Assembly (NCBI GenBank): GCA_038961845.1
Contig: CP152408.1
Coordinates: 1,364,001-1,428,000 of the forward strand
Reading direction: 5' to 3'
Source of the DNA: Xylophilus sp. GW821-FHT01B05
GTDB lineage: Bacteria; Pseudomonadota; Gammaproteobacteria; Burkholderiales; Burkholderiaceae_C
DNA: 64,000 bases
Shown here: one piece after another, positions 41,589 through 50,891 of the stretch
How positions within the stretch are numbered: position 1 is the first letter of the stretch
Layout of the letters: each line of letters opens with the position of its first letter
Position numbers and translations under genes: made by a program
The notes under the pieces: generated by a model
The model's input: only the letters and a program-made list of their open reading frames with translations
Told to the model about the DNA's origin: nothing
The model's database searches: none

Positions 41589-42599
41589 TCAGGGCACCAA
41601 GACCAGCTTACCGAACACCTTGCCGCTCTCCAGCATGGCGTGCGAGGCGGCGGCATCCGCGACCGCGAAAGTGCTGTGGATGCGTGGCGCTATGCGGCCG
41701 CTTTTCAGCAGCGGCATCACATGGTGGACCAGGCTCCTGGCCATGCGAGCCTTCTCGTAGTGGCTCTGAGGACGCATGGTGGAGGAGTGCAAGCTCAACT
41801 GGCGCTGCATCAGCGTCAGCAGTTCTATCGTGACCGCCGAGCCCTGCATGAAGGACAGGCTGACATGCCGGCCGCCGAAAGCCATAGCCCGGAGGTTGCG
41901 GCGCACATAGTCGCCGCCGACGATGTCGAGCACCACGTCCACGCCGCGTCCATGGGTGTAGTCGAGGCAGGCCTGGGTGAAGTCGGTGGTGGGCCAGCAG
42001 ATCGCCAGATCGGCGCCCAGGGCCTTCAGTTCGGGGAACCGGGCTTCGTCGTTGTCGGTGACGATCACCGTACAACCTGCCGCATGGGCCATCTGGATCG
42101 CCAGCGTGCCGATGCCGCCCGCGGCGCCGTGGATCAGCACGGTTTCGCCCATGGACAGGCGACCGAGTTCGAAGAGGTTGTGCCAGACGGTGAATAGCCC
42201 TTCGGGCAAGGCCGCTGCTTCTACATCGGACAGATTTTCCGGCACCACGAAGGAGTGCTCGACTGAAGCCGTGCACCAGGGCGCATAGCCGCCGCCGGGC
42301 ACCAGGCTCATCAGCCGCTGCCCCAGCAGCGCCTTGTCGGCGCCGGGACCGCAGGCGACCACCTCGCCGCACACCTCCAGGCCCAGCACATCAGTGACGC
42401 CCGGCGCGGGTTTGGCGATGCCCTGACGTTGCATGATGTCGGGCCGGTTGATGCCGGCGGCCAGCACACCCAGCAGCACTTCGCCCGCCCCGGGTACGGG
42501 CATGGGGCGCTCAGCCAGCACTAATACGCTGGCGTCGCCGGGTTCCCGGGCGATGATGGCTTTCATGGAAGAGGCAAGAGGGGGCCGGGCTTCGGTCAT
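41589..42599 (-). CDS. Quinone oxidoreductase-like MDR family dehydrogenase
   Basis: The 336-aa medium-chain dehydrogenase has A-G-I-N-R-P-D near residues 51-57 and a nucleotide-binding motif H-G-A-A-G-G-I-G-T-L-A. It resembles the PIG3/QorB type NADPH:quinone reductases without structural zinc. It could reduce an enone or quinone formed by the pathway. Its ATG overlaps the stop of the upstream ABC ATPase gene (ATGA), which supports start 42599 over the internal ATG at 42566. Confidence 0.88.
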   Translation of the reverse strand: MTEARPPLASSMKAIIAREPGDASVLVLAERPMPVPGAGEVLLGVLAAGINRPDIMQRQGIAKPAPGVTDVLGLEVCGEVVACGPGADKALLGQRLMSLVPGGGYAPWCTASVEHSFVVPENLSDVEAAALPEGLFTVWHNLFELGRLSMGETVLIHGAAGGIGTLAIQMAHAAGCTVIVTDNDEARFPELKALGADLAICWPTTDFTQACLDYTHGRGVDVVLDIVGGDYVRRNLRAMAFGGRHVSLSFMQGSAVTIELLTLMQRQLSLHSSTMRPQSHYEKARMARSLVHHVMPLLKSGRIAPRIHSTFAVADAAASHAMLESGKVFGKLVLVP

Positions 42600-43765
42600 G
42601 GGGTCTGCTTTGTCTCTTGTTTCCGGGGGCTGAAAACGCTGATGCCCTCATCGGGAAGCGCGAGCCCCGCGACCGAGCCGATGGGCCACTGCTGCATGGC
42701 GGTCAGGCCCGCACTGCGCACCGTGACGACCTGGCGGGCCGTCATCGGAACATCCACATCTACGAAAGTATCGATGTGGTCGCCCTGGAACACCTGATTG
42801 ATCACGGTGCCGCTCAGCACCGAGCCGGCATGCAGAATTTCTAGCCGGATGTGTTCCGGGCGCACATAGACGTCCAGCCGTTCGCCTTCGTGCGATGCAT
42901 CCACCAGCCGGGCCTGCGGCAGGCTGATCAGGCCGGAGCCCAGGCGCAGCTGGATATCCGTGGAGGTCTGGCCGTGGTAGTGCGCCGGCAGGATGTTCAC
43001 GTCGCCCAGGAAGGAGGCCACGAAGGGGTCCTTTGGGTTCTGGTAGAGCTCGGCCGGTGGTGCGATCTGGCGGATGGCACCCGCCGACATCACTGCGATG
43101 CGGTCGGACATGGCCAGTGCCTCACCCTGGTCGTGGGTGACGAAGATGGTGGTCAGGCCCAGGCGGCGCTGGATCTCGCGGATCTCCACCTGCATCGAGC
43201 CGCGCAGGCTCTTGTCCAGTGCCGAGAAAGGCTCGTCGAGCAGCAGCACCTTGGGCTGGATCACCAGTGCCCGCGCCAGCGCTACGCGCTGCTGCTGACC
43301 GCCCGAGAGCTCACGCGGTTTGCGGTGTCCCAGGCCGGTGAGCTTGACCATGGCCATGGCCTCTTTCACCCGTTCGGCCACCTTGTCTTTTGGCATGCCG
43401 CGCATGCGCAGGCCGTAGCCGATGTTGCGCTCCACGGTCATGTGCGGGAACAGCGCGTAGTTCTGGAAGACGATGCCGATCTGCCGCTTGTGCGGCGGCT
43501 CGCTGGTTACCGGCTGGCCCTCAATGAAGATCTCGCCTTTGTCGGCTTCGGCAAAGCCGGCGATCAGGTTGAGCAGCGTCGTCTTGCCGCAGCCCGAGGG
43601 GCCGAGCAAGGTGAGGAATTCACCGCGCCGGATCTTCAGCGAGACCTCATGCAGCGCGGTCTGATCGTGGTACTTCTTGACCACGCCTTCGAGGCTGACG
43701 GCGATATCGGCCTGCGGATGCGAAAGGCTGGGCTGCACGGCAGGGTCGGAGTTGGCTACGTTCAT
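42596..43765 (-). CDS. ABC transporter ATP-binding protein (polyamine/opine PotA type)
   Basis: The 389-aa ATPase has Walker A G-P-S-G-C-G-K-T, signature L-S-G-G-Q-Q-Q-R, Walker B V-L-L-L-D-E-P-F-S-A-L-D, and a C-terminal TOBE-type regulatory domain. It is the first gene of the leftward operon. No permease is adjacent. The matching permeases and binding protein lie 5-8 kb away at 48917-51713, so the transporter is encoded in two parts. Start 43765 begins the normal family N-terminus; a longer upstream frame is not supported. Confidence 0.93.
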   Translation of the reverse strand: MNVANSDPAVQPSLSHPQADIAVSLEGVVKKYHDQTALHEVSLKIRRGEFLTLLGPSGCGKTTLLNLIAGFAEADKGEIFIEGQPVTSEPPHKRQIGIVFQNYALFPHMTVERNIGYGLRMRGMPKDKVAERVKEAMAMVKLTGLGHRKPRELSGGQQQRVALARALVIQPKVLLLDEPFSALDKSLRGSMQVEIREIQRRLGLTTIFVTHDQGEALAMSDRIAVMSAGAIRQIAPPAELYQNPKDPFVASFLGDVNILPAHYHGQTSTDIQLRLGSGLISLPQARLVDASHEGERLDVYVRPEHIRLEILHAGSVLSGTVINQVFQGDHIDTFVDVDVPMTARQVVTVRSAGLTAMQQWPIGSVAGLALPDEGISVFSPRKQETKQTP

Positions 43766-44032
43766 GTTCGAACGATAAGTCAATCGGCCGGCGTCGGGCC
43801 TTTGTCGAAATTGATGCGGCCCCTCGGAAAAAAGAAATGCCCCGATGGCCAGAGAGCTCGTGCGCATACGAGGGCCTTGCCGGCAGCGCTTTGCTTTTTC
43901 CTAAGCCCTGAGTCCGAAAAACGTGATTCTCAAACGCGGCGGCCTTCTTCAGACTCGCCTGCATCGATGACTGATGTGACCACCTTGCCAGGGGCAAGGG
44001 CCATCAGGGGCGATTATCTTTAGGAAGCTCAA
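43766..44032. promoter_or_regulatory. Divergent intergenic region between ABC ATPase and flavin monooxygenase genes
   Basis: The 267-bp region must hold promoters in both directions. I see no strong consensus promoter or long inverted repeat, only AT-richer stretches near both starts. AGGAAGCTCAA precedes the monooxygenase ATG. Confidence 0.4.
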
Positions 44033-45283
44033 ATGTCAGTGGAAAAAATCAATACCCTGGTGGTCGGCGCTGGCCAGGCAGGCATCGCGATGAGCGAGCA
44101 TCTCTCGCTCATGGGCGTGCCGCATATCGTGCTGGAGCGCAAGCGGATCGCGGAACGCTGGCGCACGGAGCGGTGGGATTCCCTGGTGGCGAATGGGCCG
44201 GCCTGGCATGACCGTTTCCCCGGCCTGAAGTTCGGCGACGTTTCGCCGGAGGCGTTTCCGGCGAAGGAGCGCATGGCCCAGTATTTCGAGGACTATGCCG
44301 CCATGCTGAAGGCGCCGGTGCGCACCGGTGTTGAAGTCAGGCAGGTGGAGCGCCATGTCGGGAGCCCCGGCTTCAAGGTGACCACGTCCGAAGGGATAAT
44401 CGAAGCGACCAATGTCGTTTCGGCCACCGGCCCTTTCCAGATTCCGGCCTATCCGAAAATCGTTCCGGAAACCGACAAGATCCAGCAACTGCATTCCTCT
44501 GTCTACAAGAACCCGGGCCAGTTGCGAGAAGGCGCGGTGCTGGTGGTGGGCGCAGGTGCTTCCGGCTCGCAAATTGCCGAGGAACTGCGCAAGGCAGGCA
44601 AGACGGTGTATCTCTCGGTGGGCGAGCATTACCGCCCGCCGCGTTCCTACCGTGGTCGCGATTACTGCTGGTGGCTTGGTGCGCTGGGCCTGTGGGATGA
44701 AGTCAAGATCAAGCCCAAGAAGAAGCACGTCGCCTTTGCCGTCAGCGGCTATGAGGGGGGCAAGACGGTTGATTTCCGACGCCTGGCGCACATGGGCATC
44801 GAGCTCGTCGGACTGACCAAGTCGTACAAGGATGGTGCTATCGAGTTCGAGAAAGGCCTGGGGGAGAACGTCGCTGCGGGCGACCAGGCTTACTTCGATG
44901 TGCTCCGCGAAGCAGATGCCTACATCGAGGAAAACGGCCTGCCGTTTCCCCCCGAGCCCGAAGCCTGGGAGCTGCTTGCGGACCCGGATTGCCTCACCAA
45001 TCCGATCATGAGCCTGGATCTTGAGAAGGCCGGCATCACGACGATCCTCTGGGCCACCGGCTTCACCTTTGACTACAGTTGGCTGCAGGTGAATGCCTTT
45101 GATGAAAAGGGAGAGCCTTTTCACAAGCGGGGCATTTCCGCCGAAAGCGGAATCTATTTCCTTGGCCTGCCTAACCTGGTGAACCGGGCGTCATCCTTCA
45201 TCTACGGCGTGTGGCATGACGCGAAATACATCGCAGACCATATCGTGACGCAGGAAGGGTATCGGACCTACGAGAGGGCGTGA
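44033..45283 (+). CDS. Flavin-dependent monooxygenase (NAD(P)/FAD type)
   Basis: The 416-aa flavoprotein has an FAD motif GAGQAG (residues 12-17), a second dinucleotide motif GAGASG (173-178) for NADPH, and a C-terminal W-A-T-G-F-T-F-D-Y. It resembles CzcO/YUCCA-like N- or C-oxygenases. The exact class B fingerprint FxGxxxHxxxW is not seen; the region reads H-S-S-V-Y-K-N. It is monocistronic, divergent from the leftward operon and convergent with the ArgE gene. It probably starts oxidation of the imported substrate (inference). Confidence 0.9.
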   Translation: MSVEKINTLVVGAGQAGIAMSEHLSLMGVPHIVLERKRIAERWRTERWDSLVANGPAWHDRFPGLKFGDVSPEAFPAKERMAQYFEDYAAMLKAPVRTGVEVRQVERHVGSPGFKVTTSEGIIEATNVVSATGPFQIPAYPKIVPETDKIQQLHSSVYKNPGQLREGAVLVVGAGASGSQIAEELRKAGKTVYLSVGEHYRPPRSYRGRDYCWWLGALGLWDEVKIKPKKKHVAFAVSGYEGGKTVDFRRLAHMGIELVGLTKSYKDGAIEFEKGLGENVAAGDQAYFDVLREADAYIEENGLPFPPEPEAWELLADPDCLTNPIMSLDLEKAGITTILWATGFTFDYSWLQVNAFDEKGEPFHKRGISAESGIYFLGLPNLVNRASSFIYGVWHDAKYIADHIVTQEGYRTYERA

Positions 45284-45291
45284 AGTAGCGC

Positions 45292-46470
45292 CTACTGGCA
45301 GAGAAAGTCGACGAGGCCTGCGAGCATCCGGTCGCAGGCCTCGAGCTGCGACAACTCCACGTACTCATCAGCCTTATGCGCCACCTCGATACTGCCCGGG
45401 CCGCAGACCAGCACGGGGGTTTGACTCCAGCTCTGCTTGAACAGGCCGCCCTCGGTGCCGTAGTCGACCTTGGTGCACGGGGTGCCTGCCGGCAGCAGCG
45501 AGATCAGCAGGCCGACGGCGGGGGAGTCCTCGGGCGTGCTCAGGCTGGGGTAGCTGTTGGCCAACTGGATGTCCGGCAGGGGCGCCTCGGGATACACCGC
45601 ATCGGCTGCCACACGGCCGGCCAGGCGCTTGAGGATGCGGTTCAGGATCTGTTCGGGTTTGTCTTGCGAGATATTGCGGATCTCGAAACTCACTTCGCAT
45701 TCGCTGGGTACGATGTTCAAGGCCCGGCCGCCCTGGATCATGCCGATGTGGACGGTGGAGTAGGGCACGCCGTAGCCGTCTTCGCGCGGTCCGGTTTCGG
45801 ACAGTTCACGCTGTACGTCGCGCACCGATGCGACGAGATCGCTGGCCATGTGGACCGCGTTGATGAACCTGGGCGCAAGGCCCGAATGGCCAGCCTGGCC
45901 GCAGCAGACCGCGCGGTAGGCCGCCTTGCCCTTGTGACCGGTGCCGATGCGCATCAGCGTGGGCTCGCCGACAATGCAGAGATAGGGGGCGGGAAGCTTG
46001 CCCTCCAGGCGGCGCAGCAGGTGGCGCACGCCGACGCAGCCGACCTCTTCATCGAAGGAAAGGGCCAACTGCAGCGGCCGCGTCAGTGGTCGCCGGGCCG
46101 CCGCCACCATGGCGGTGACCGCACAGGCGACGAAGCCCTTCATGTCGGACGAGCCGCGCCCATAGATGCGGCCGTCTTTGTGCGTGGCTTCGAATGGCGG
46201 CGAAGTCCAGGGCTGGCCCTGCACCGGAACCACATCGGTGTGGCCGGAGAGCAGGACACCCGGGATACCTTCCGGGCCGACCGAGGCAAACAGGTTGGTC
46301 CGGCTGGGGTCTTGCGGGTCCGGCGCGAGCGTGGATGCGATGCCGGCGTTCGCCAGGATCTCCTGGATCTTGGTGATGAGCCCGATGTTCGGTTTAAGCG
46401 AAACCGAGGGGAAGGCAATGAGCATTTCCAGAAGAGAGACGCTCGCAGACAATGCTTGGGCTTGATTCAT
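45292..46470 (-). CDS. M20 family deacylase (ArgE/acetylornithine deacetylase-like)
   Basis: The 392-aa metallohydrolase has zinc/cobalt site residues H77 and D79 (S-G-H-T-D-V-V), D109 (G-S-S-D-M-K-G-F), catalytic E141/E142 and distal ligands. The length and G-R-G-S-S-D-M-K-G pattern fit the ArgE group, cleaving N-acyl amino acids. In this block it more likely hydrolyses an N-acyl or amide intermediate than acetylornithine. An ATG at 46530 would overlap the LysR gene; 46470 leaves 19 bp and matches family starts. Confidence 0.9.
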   Translation of the reverse strand: MNQAQALSASVSLLEMLIAFPSVSLKPNIGLITKIQEILANAGIASTLAPDPQDPSRTNLFASVGPEGIPGVLLSGHTDVVPVQGQPWTSPPFEATHKDGRIYGRGSSDMKGFVACAVTAMVAAARRPLTRPLQLALSFDEEVGCVGVRHLLRRLEGKLPAPYLCIVGEPTLMRIGTGHKGKAAYRAVCCGQAGHSGLAPRFINAVHMASDLVASVRDVQRELSETGPREDGYGVPYSTVHIGMIQGGRALNIVPSECEVSFEIRNISQDKPEQILNRILKRLAGRVAADAVYPEAPLPDIQLANSYPSLSTPEDSPAVGLLISLLPAGTPCTKVDYGTEGGLFKQSWSQTPVLVCGPGSIEVAHKADEYVELSQLEACDRMLAGLVDFLCQ

Positions 46471-46489
46471 GACCAATGCGATGAACGCC

Positions 46490-47449
46490 TCAGGGCGTCG
46501 AAATATGGGGGTCGAAGAAACTCGCCGCACTCATGCCGGGGATGTACTGGTCGGAGATGTAGGCGCGGCAGCGCTCCATGAAGACGCGCGTCAATCGCGA
46601 CGGCTTCATCGGCTTGTAGGTCGCCAGGCCCAGCAGCATCGGTCGATTTGTGCCGGCCAGGCGCACCCGCACCATGCGCTTTCCATCCAATGACTGGTTC
46701 GACTTGGGCCGCACGTTGAACAGCGCATAACCGATGCCGTTGGCGACCATGGACCGCACGACTTCCTCGGAGCGCGAGCGCGCCACGATGTTCGGCGTGA
46801 CACCGGCCTTGGCGAACAGCGAGGTGAAGTACTCCCGGCTCATCGGCAGGTCCAGCAGCACGAAAGGCTGGGGGGCCAGTTCCTCGAAGGTGACGGCCTT
46901 CTGCTGTGCCAACGGATGCAGTTCGCTCACCAGCACATAGGGCGGCAGGGTCGCCAGGCTCTCGAACTGGATGTCGTCGCTCAGGTGCAGGTCATAGGTG
47001 ATGGCCAGGTCGATCTCGAGCGCATGGAGCTTGTTCATCAAGACCTCCTGGTCGCCTTCGACCATCTGCACTTCGATCTTCTCGAAGGCCCGGGAGAATC
47101 CGAAGATGACCTCCGGCGCGATCATGGCCGTGAGCGACTGGAAACTGCCCACCCGCAGAGAGCCTTGCATGACGTCGCTCGAATCCGAGGCGATTTCATA
47201 CAGGCGGGACGATCGATCAAGCACATCCTCGCACTGTCGCAGCACCAGTGTGCCAATGGCGGTCAGTCCCAGGCCCTTGGACGGATGGCGTACAAAAAGC
47301 TGAACGTTCAGTTCGGTCTCGATATGCGCAATCGCCGCCGAGATCGAGGGTGAGGAGATATGGATGTGCACCGACGCCGCGGCGATACTGCCGTGTTTCG
47401 CCGTGGCGACGAAATACTCCATCTGGCGCAAGGAAACGCGGTTGAGCAT
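46490..47449 (-). CDS. LysR family transcriptional regulator
   Basis: The 319-aa regulator has an N-terminal winged helix (R-Q-M-E-Y-F-V-A-T-A-K-H-G-S-I-A-A-A-S) and an effector-binding domain. It is the only regulator inside the catabolic block and so its probable controller. It is co-directional with RidA, DUF1028 and the deacylase gene. Confidence 0.93.
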   Translation of the reverse strand: MLNRVSLRQMEYFVATAKHGSIAAASVHIHISSPSISAAIAHIETELNVQLFVRHPSKGLGLTAIGTLVLRQCEDVLDRSSRLYEIASDSSDVMQGSLRVGSFQSLTAMIAPEVIFGFSRAFEKIEVQMVEGDQEVLMNKLHALEIDLAITYDLHLSDDIQFESLATLPPYVLVSELHPLAQQKAVTFEELAPQPFVLLDLPMSREYFTSLFAKAGVTPNIVARSRSEEVVRSMVANGIGYALFNVRPKSNQSLDGKRMVRVRLAGTNRPMLLGLATYKPMKPSRLTRVFMERCRAYISDQYIPGMSAASFFDPHISTP

Positions 47450-47514
47450 GTCGAAGTAGAAAGAGGCGCCCTGGAAAGGCGCTGAAGGCCAACAGTCCAG
47501 TGTACCGGCGGCCT

Positions 47515-48186
47515 TCAGAGGTTTCCAGGCACACCGAAGCTGGGGGCTGCGCGCGGGTCGAGCGCCCGCGTGATGTAGGCCTGCAACTGCGGCTCGTAGA
47601 CCTTCCAGGTGGCGTAGAGGGCCTGCACTGGGTCAAGCTCCACCCAGTCGAGCCGCAGGTCCACAATGGGCCAGCTCTGGTCTCCGTACACCAGCAGCCC
47701 TGCCGAGTGCACAGGGCCTTCCTCGCCACCGGCCTCCTGGCCGGCGAGCATGGCCAGCATCAGCCGTTCGGCCAGTGAGCCTTCGGCGCTCTCGAAAGCC
47801 GACAGCATGGCCTGGGGCACGTCGCGCGTATGCAGCATGTTGCCGGCACAAGCCGCATGGAGGCCAACCACGCTGGCGAGCGTCCCAAGCGCCTGGGTGC
47901 CGGTAAATACCACCGGTGGGTTCAGCGCATCGATGGCCATAACCTGGCGGTAGTCGATGAAGGGCCGCTGCTGCAGCGCGGCCATGGCCTGCTCTGGTGT
48001 CAGGCCGCTGGCCAGCAGGTCCAGGGCGAGCGGGCCCAGGTCCGGATCGGTGATGTTCTGGCTGGCCGCAGCACCTATGCCCTTGCGGCCGCGGATGCAG
48101 CGCGCAGCGACCGCCGGCGACGACGAGGCCACGGCCGCACCGAACTGCCCGGTGGCGGGACAGCGCGCGATGATGGAGAAGGTCAT
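47515..48186 (-). CDS. DUF1028 family protein
   Basis: The 223-aa protein matches the DUF1028 pattern: M-T-F-S-I-I-A-R-C-P-A-T-G at the start, V-A-S-S-S-P-A-V-A-A-R, A-A-A-S-Q-N and V-G-L-H-A-A-C-A-G-N-M-L. The fold is Ntn-hydrolase-like, so amidase or peptidase activity is possible. Members often accompany RidA and amino-acid or opine catabolic genes, as here. It is 7 bp from RidA. Confidence 0.85.
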   Translation of the reverse strand: MTFSIIARCPATGQFGAAVASSSPAVAARCIRGRKGIGAAASQNITDPDLGPLALDLLASGLTPEQAMAALQQRPFIDYRQVMAIDALNPPVVFTGTQALGTLASVVGLHAACAGNMLHTRDVPQAMLSAFESAEGSLAERLMLAMLAGQEAGGEEGPVHSAGLLVYGDQSWPIVDLRLDWVELDPVQALYATWKVYEPQLQAYITRALDPRAAPSFGVPGNL

Positions 48187-48193
48187 TGAAGAC

Positions 48194-48607
48194 TCAGTCG
48201 GGGATGACGGCGGTGGCGTCGATTTCCACCAGCCACTCCGGCCGGGCCAAGGCCGAGACCACGATGCCGGTCGACACCGGAAAAACGCCCTTCAGCCAAC
48301 GGCCCACGACGAGATACACCGCCTCACGGTAGCGCGGATCGATGATGTAGATGGTGATCTTGCAGATGTCCTGGAGTTCGCCGCCGGCTTCCTTGAGCAA
48401 CATCGCGATATTGGCCATGGCTTGCTCCGCCTGCCCGCTGACATCGCCGATGCACACGCTCTCGGAGGTGTCGAGGTTCTGGCCGATTTGCCCGCGCAGG
48501 AAAACGGTGGCGCCCCGGGCGACGACAGCCTGGCAGAGGTCGTTGTCGAGCTTCTGTTCCGGGTAGGTGGCCTTGGTATTGAAAGGGCGGATGCGGGTGT
48601 GCTTCAT
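48194..48607 (-). CDS. RidA family enamine/imine deaminase
   Basis: The 137-aa RidA-type protein hydrolyses reactive enamines or imines, or in catabolic paralogues aminoacrylate-like intermediates. The conserved Arg lies in V-F-L-R-G-Q-I-G and the Glu in W-L-V-E-I-D-A-T-A-V. ATG 48607 (M-K-H-T-R-I-R-P-F) is the usual start. ATGs at 48649 and 48643 are in frame but less typical. First gene of the leftward RidA-DUF1028-LysR-deacylase unit. Confidence 0.87.
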   Translation of the reverse strand: MKHTRIRPFNTKATYPEQKLDNDLCQAVVARGATVFLRGQIGQNLDTSESVCIGDVSGQAEQAMANIAMLLKEAGGELQDICKITIYIIDPRYREAVYLVVGRWLKGVFPVSTGIVVSALARPEWLVEIDATAVIPD

Positions 48608-48916
48608 GGTCGCTTGAGGGCAGATGACATCAGGAGTGGCCATGGTCATCTGCGCTGGCCATAAGCGCCATTTGTATTTTCCGGGCGACCGTTTAGGAAT
48701 TTCCGAGCGCAGCCCGCCAACCCGCCCATCGGGAAATTTGAGGCACCTCTAAGTAAAAGGCGACTTGGCCGTTGGGTGTGGTTTTCCCCATCATCCGTCC
48801 CGTGATGCCGGCGAGCCGTGCGGAGCTGGCGTGATGTATGCGTCGCATCGCTACAGGCATCACCGATGCATTCTCAGCATCGGCAGATGTTCAACTTTTT
48901 CGATTGAGGTCAATCC
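48608..48916. promoter_or_regulatory. 309-bp divergent control region of the transport and RidA operons
   Basis: No gene is visible. An imperfect inverted repeat AATTTCCGA (48698-48706) and TCGGGAAATT (48729-48738), spaced by 22 bp, is a candidate LysR-type site. GAGGTCA precedes the binding-protein ATG. Promoters for both operons must lie here. Confidence 0.4.
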
Positions 48917-49945
48917 ATGATTCGCAAGCTTTTGACACTGTGCGCGGTCTCTGCCGCGTTGGCCGGCCCCTCGGCCTGGGCGCAGGACAATGCCCTGGTG
49001 GTGAGCTCCTGGGGCGGCAGTTTCCGCGACCTCATCGACGAGAACATCGGCAAGGAGTTCACGAAGCAAACCGGGGTGCCGGTGAAGTACGTAACCGGTG
49101 GCACCATCGACCGCTTGAACAAGGCCAAGCTCGCCTCCAAACCTGAGAGCGACATTACCTTCACCACCTCGCATGTCGGCTGGCTCTACGTGAGCGGCAA
49201 CCTGTTCGAGCAGCTCGACACCAGCAAGATCCCGAACTTCAGCCACTTGGTCGATCGCGCCAAGATCAGCCCGTACCACATCGGTAGCTGGGCTTATATC
49301 TATTCCATCGGCTATCGCCCCGACCTGATCCCGCCCGGCGTCAAGTTCGAAAGCTGGAACGATCTGTGGAACCCGGCCCTGAAGGGCAAGATCAGCGCCC
49401 CCGACTTCGACCCGAGCCACATCATTGCCGTTTCCGCCATGCTCTCGGGCGGCGATGCCCGGACCTGGGAAAAAGGCCAGGAGAAGCTCAAGGCGCTCAA
49501 GCCCAACTTCAAGGCCTTCTATACCAACGACGCCAATGCGCAGCAGCTGATTGCCACTGGTGAAACGCCGGTAGAAGTCATCCTCTCGATGAACGCGTAC
49601 CACATGGCCAGTCAGGGTGTGCCGATCAAGGTGGCCATGCCCAAGGAGGGCGCAGTGCTGGGCGTGGACACCATGGCCATCATGAAGGGCAGTACCAAGA
49701 CCGACTTGGCCTACAAGTTTCTGAACATCGCCCTGTCCGCTGACGTGCAGTCGAAGATCGTGGCGTCGAAGAAGGCCAGTCCCGTCATCGACAACGCCAC
49801 GGTTTCGGCTGAAGACGCCAAGCTGCCTGGCGTGTTCACTACGAAGGAGCAGTGGGATACCCAGACCATCGTCATCGACAACAAGCTGCGCGCCGAGAAG
49901 ACCGCCGAATGGCGCAAGTGGTTCACCGAAAACATCATGAATTGA
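48917..49945 (+). CDS. ABC transporter substrate-binding protein (PotD/opine type)
   Basis: The 342-aa periplasmic protein has a signal peptide (cleaved near A-W-A-Q). V-V-S-S-W-G-G-S-F follows, typical of family 1 binding proteins for polyamines, opines and related cations. It starts the rightward operon with two permeases (94-bp gap, then 3 bp). The ligand is not deducible but should be the compound the block degrades. Confidence 0.93.
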   Translation: MIRKLLTLCAVSAALAGPSAWAQDNALVVSSWGGSFRDLIDENIGKEFTKQTGVPVKYVTGGTIDRLNKAKLASKPESDITFTTSHVGWLYVSGNLFEQLDTSKIPNFSHLVDRAKISPYHIGSWAYIYSIGYRPDLIPPGVKFESWNDLWNPALKGKISAPDFDPSHIIAVSAMLSGGDARTWEKGQEKLKALKPNFKAFYTNDANAQQLIATGETPVEVILSMNAYHMASQGVPIKVAMPKEGAVLGVDTMAIMKGSTKTDLAYKFLNIALSADVQSKIVASKKASPVIDNATVSAEDAKLPGVFTTKEQWDTQTIVIDNKLRAEKTAEWRKWFTENIMN

Positions 49946-50039
49946 CCCGGTAGCGGGCCAAAAAGGTGGAGAGGATTTTTGCGGACATGCGCTGCAGGAC
50001 TCCTTCCTCGCCGACTGAGAATCTGGAAGAAGGTTAGGA

Positions 50040-50888
50040 ATGCGCTCAGATCTACGGGCCTGGCTGGTATCCCCGGCCGTTATTGTTGCGGCGGGTATCG
50101 CCGTGTCCTTGCTCGCGGTTTTTCAGTTCAGCTTCCGGGCCTTTGTGCCCGGCTCGCTGGATGTGGGCGGATTCACCCTCGCCAACTTCACCGGCATGGG
50201 CAAGTCGATTTATTTCGACGCCTTCTCCAACACCTTATTGCTGAGCGTGGAGACCACCGTCTTCTCGCTGCTGGTGGCCTATCCGCTGGCCTATGCACTG
50301 GTGCGCGTGAAGAGCCGGGCACTGAAGTCCTTCATCCTGGTGGTTTCCATCACGCCGCTGTTTTTGGGCGAAATCGTCCGCACCTACTCGTGGATCGCCG
50401 TACTGGGCAGCAACGGCTTCATCAATGGAACGCTGCGAAAGCTAGGTCTGATTGAGCGGCCACTGGAGTTGATGTTCACCCACTTGGGCGTGCTGGTGGC
50501 GCTGGTGCATGTGACGATTCCCGTCGTGGTGCTGATGCTGGCCACGGCTATTTCCCACATCAACCGGGACTATGAAAAGGCCGCGCAAAGCCTGGGGGCC
50601 GGCCCAGTCTGGACGTTCGTCACGGTGACGCTGCCGCTGTCGATGCCCGGCATCCTGGCCAGCATCACCACCGCCTTCGCCTGGACCTTCAGCGCCTTCG
50701 CCACGCCCCAGATGATCGGCGGTGGTCGTGTGCCGACGGTCTCCACGCTGGTCTACCAGCTCGGCTTTTCGTCGATGAATTTCCCGCTGGCAGCCAGCTT
50801 GAGCGTAATGGGCCTGTTGTTGACGGCCACGGCGCTCTTTGCCCTTGGGCTGTTGACCAAACGCCTGAAGGCCATCGGAGGACATTAG
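50040..50888 (+). CDS. ABC transporter permease (PotB type)
   Basis: The 282-aa inner-membrane permease has about six helices. The cytoplasmic EAA-type loop (residues ~178-197) reads Y-E-K-A-A-Q-S-L-G-A-G-P and docks on the ATPase. The start follows GAAGGTTAGGA. The next permease begins 3 bp after its stop. Confidence 0.94.
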   Translation: MRSDLRAWLVSPAVIVAAGIAVSLLAVFQFSFRAFVPGSLDVGGFTLANFTGMGKSIYFDAFSNTLLLSVETTVFSLLVAYPLAYALVRVKSRALKSFILVVSITPLFLGEIVRTYSWIAVLGSNGFINGTLRKLGLIERPLELMFTHLGVLVALVHVTIPVVVLMLATAISHINRDYEKAAQSLGAGPVWTFVTVTLPLSMPGILASITTAFAWTFSAFATPQMIGGGRVPTVSTLVYQLGFSSMNFPLAASLSVMGLLLTATALFALGLLTKRLKAIGGH

Positions 50889-50891
50889 AAA

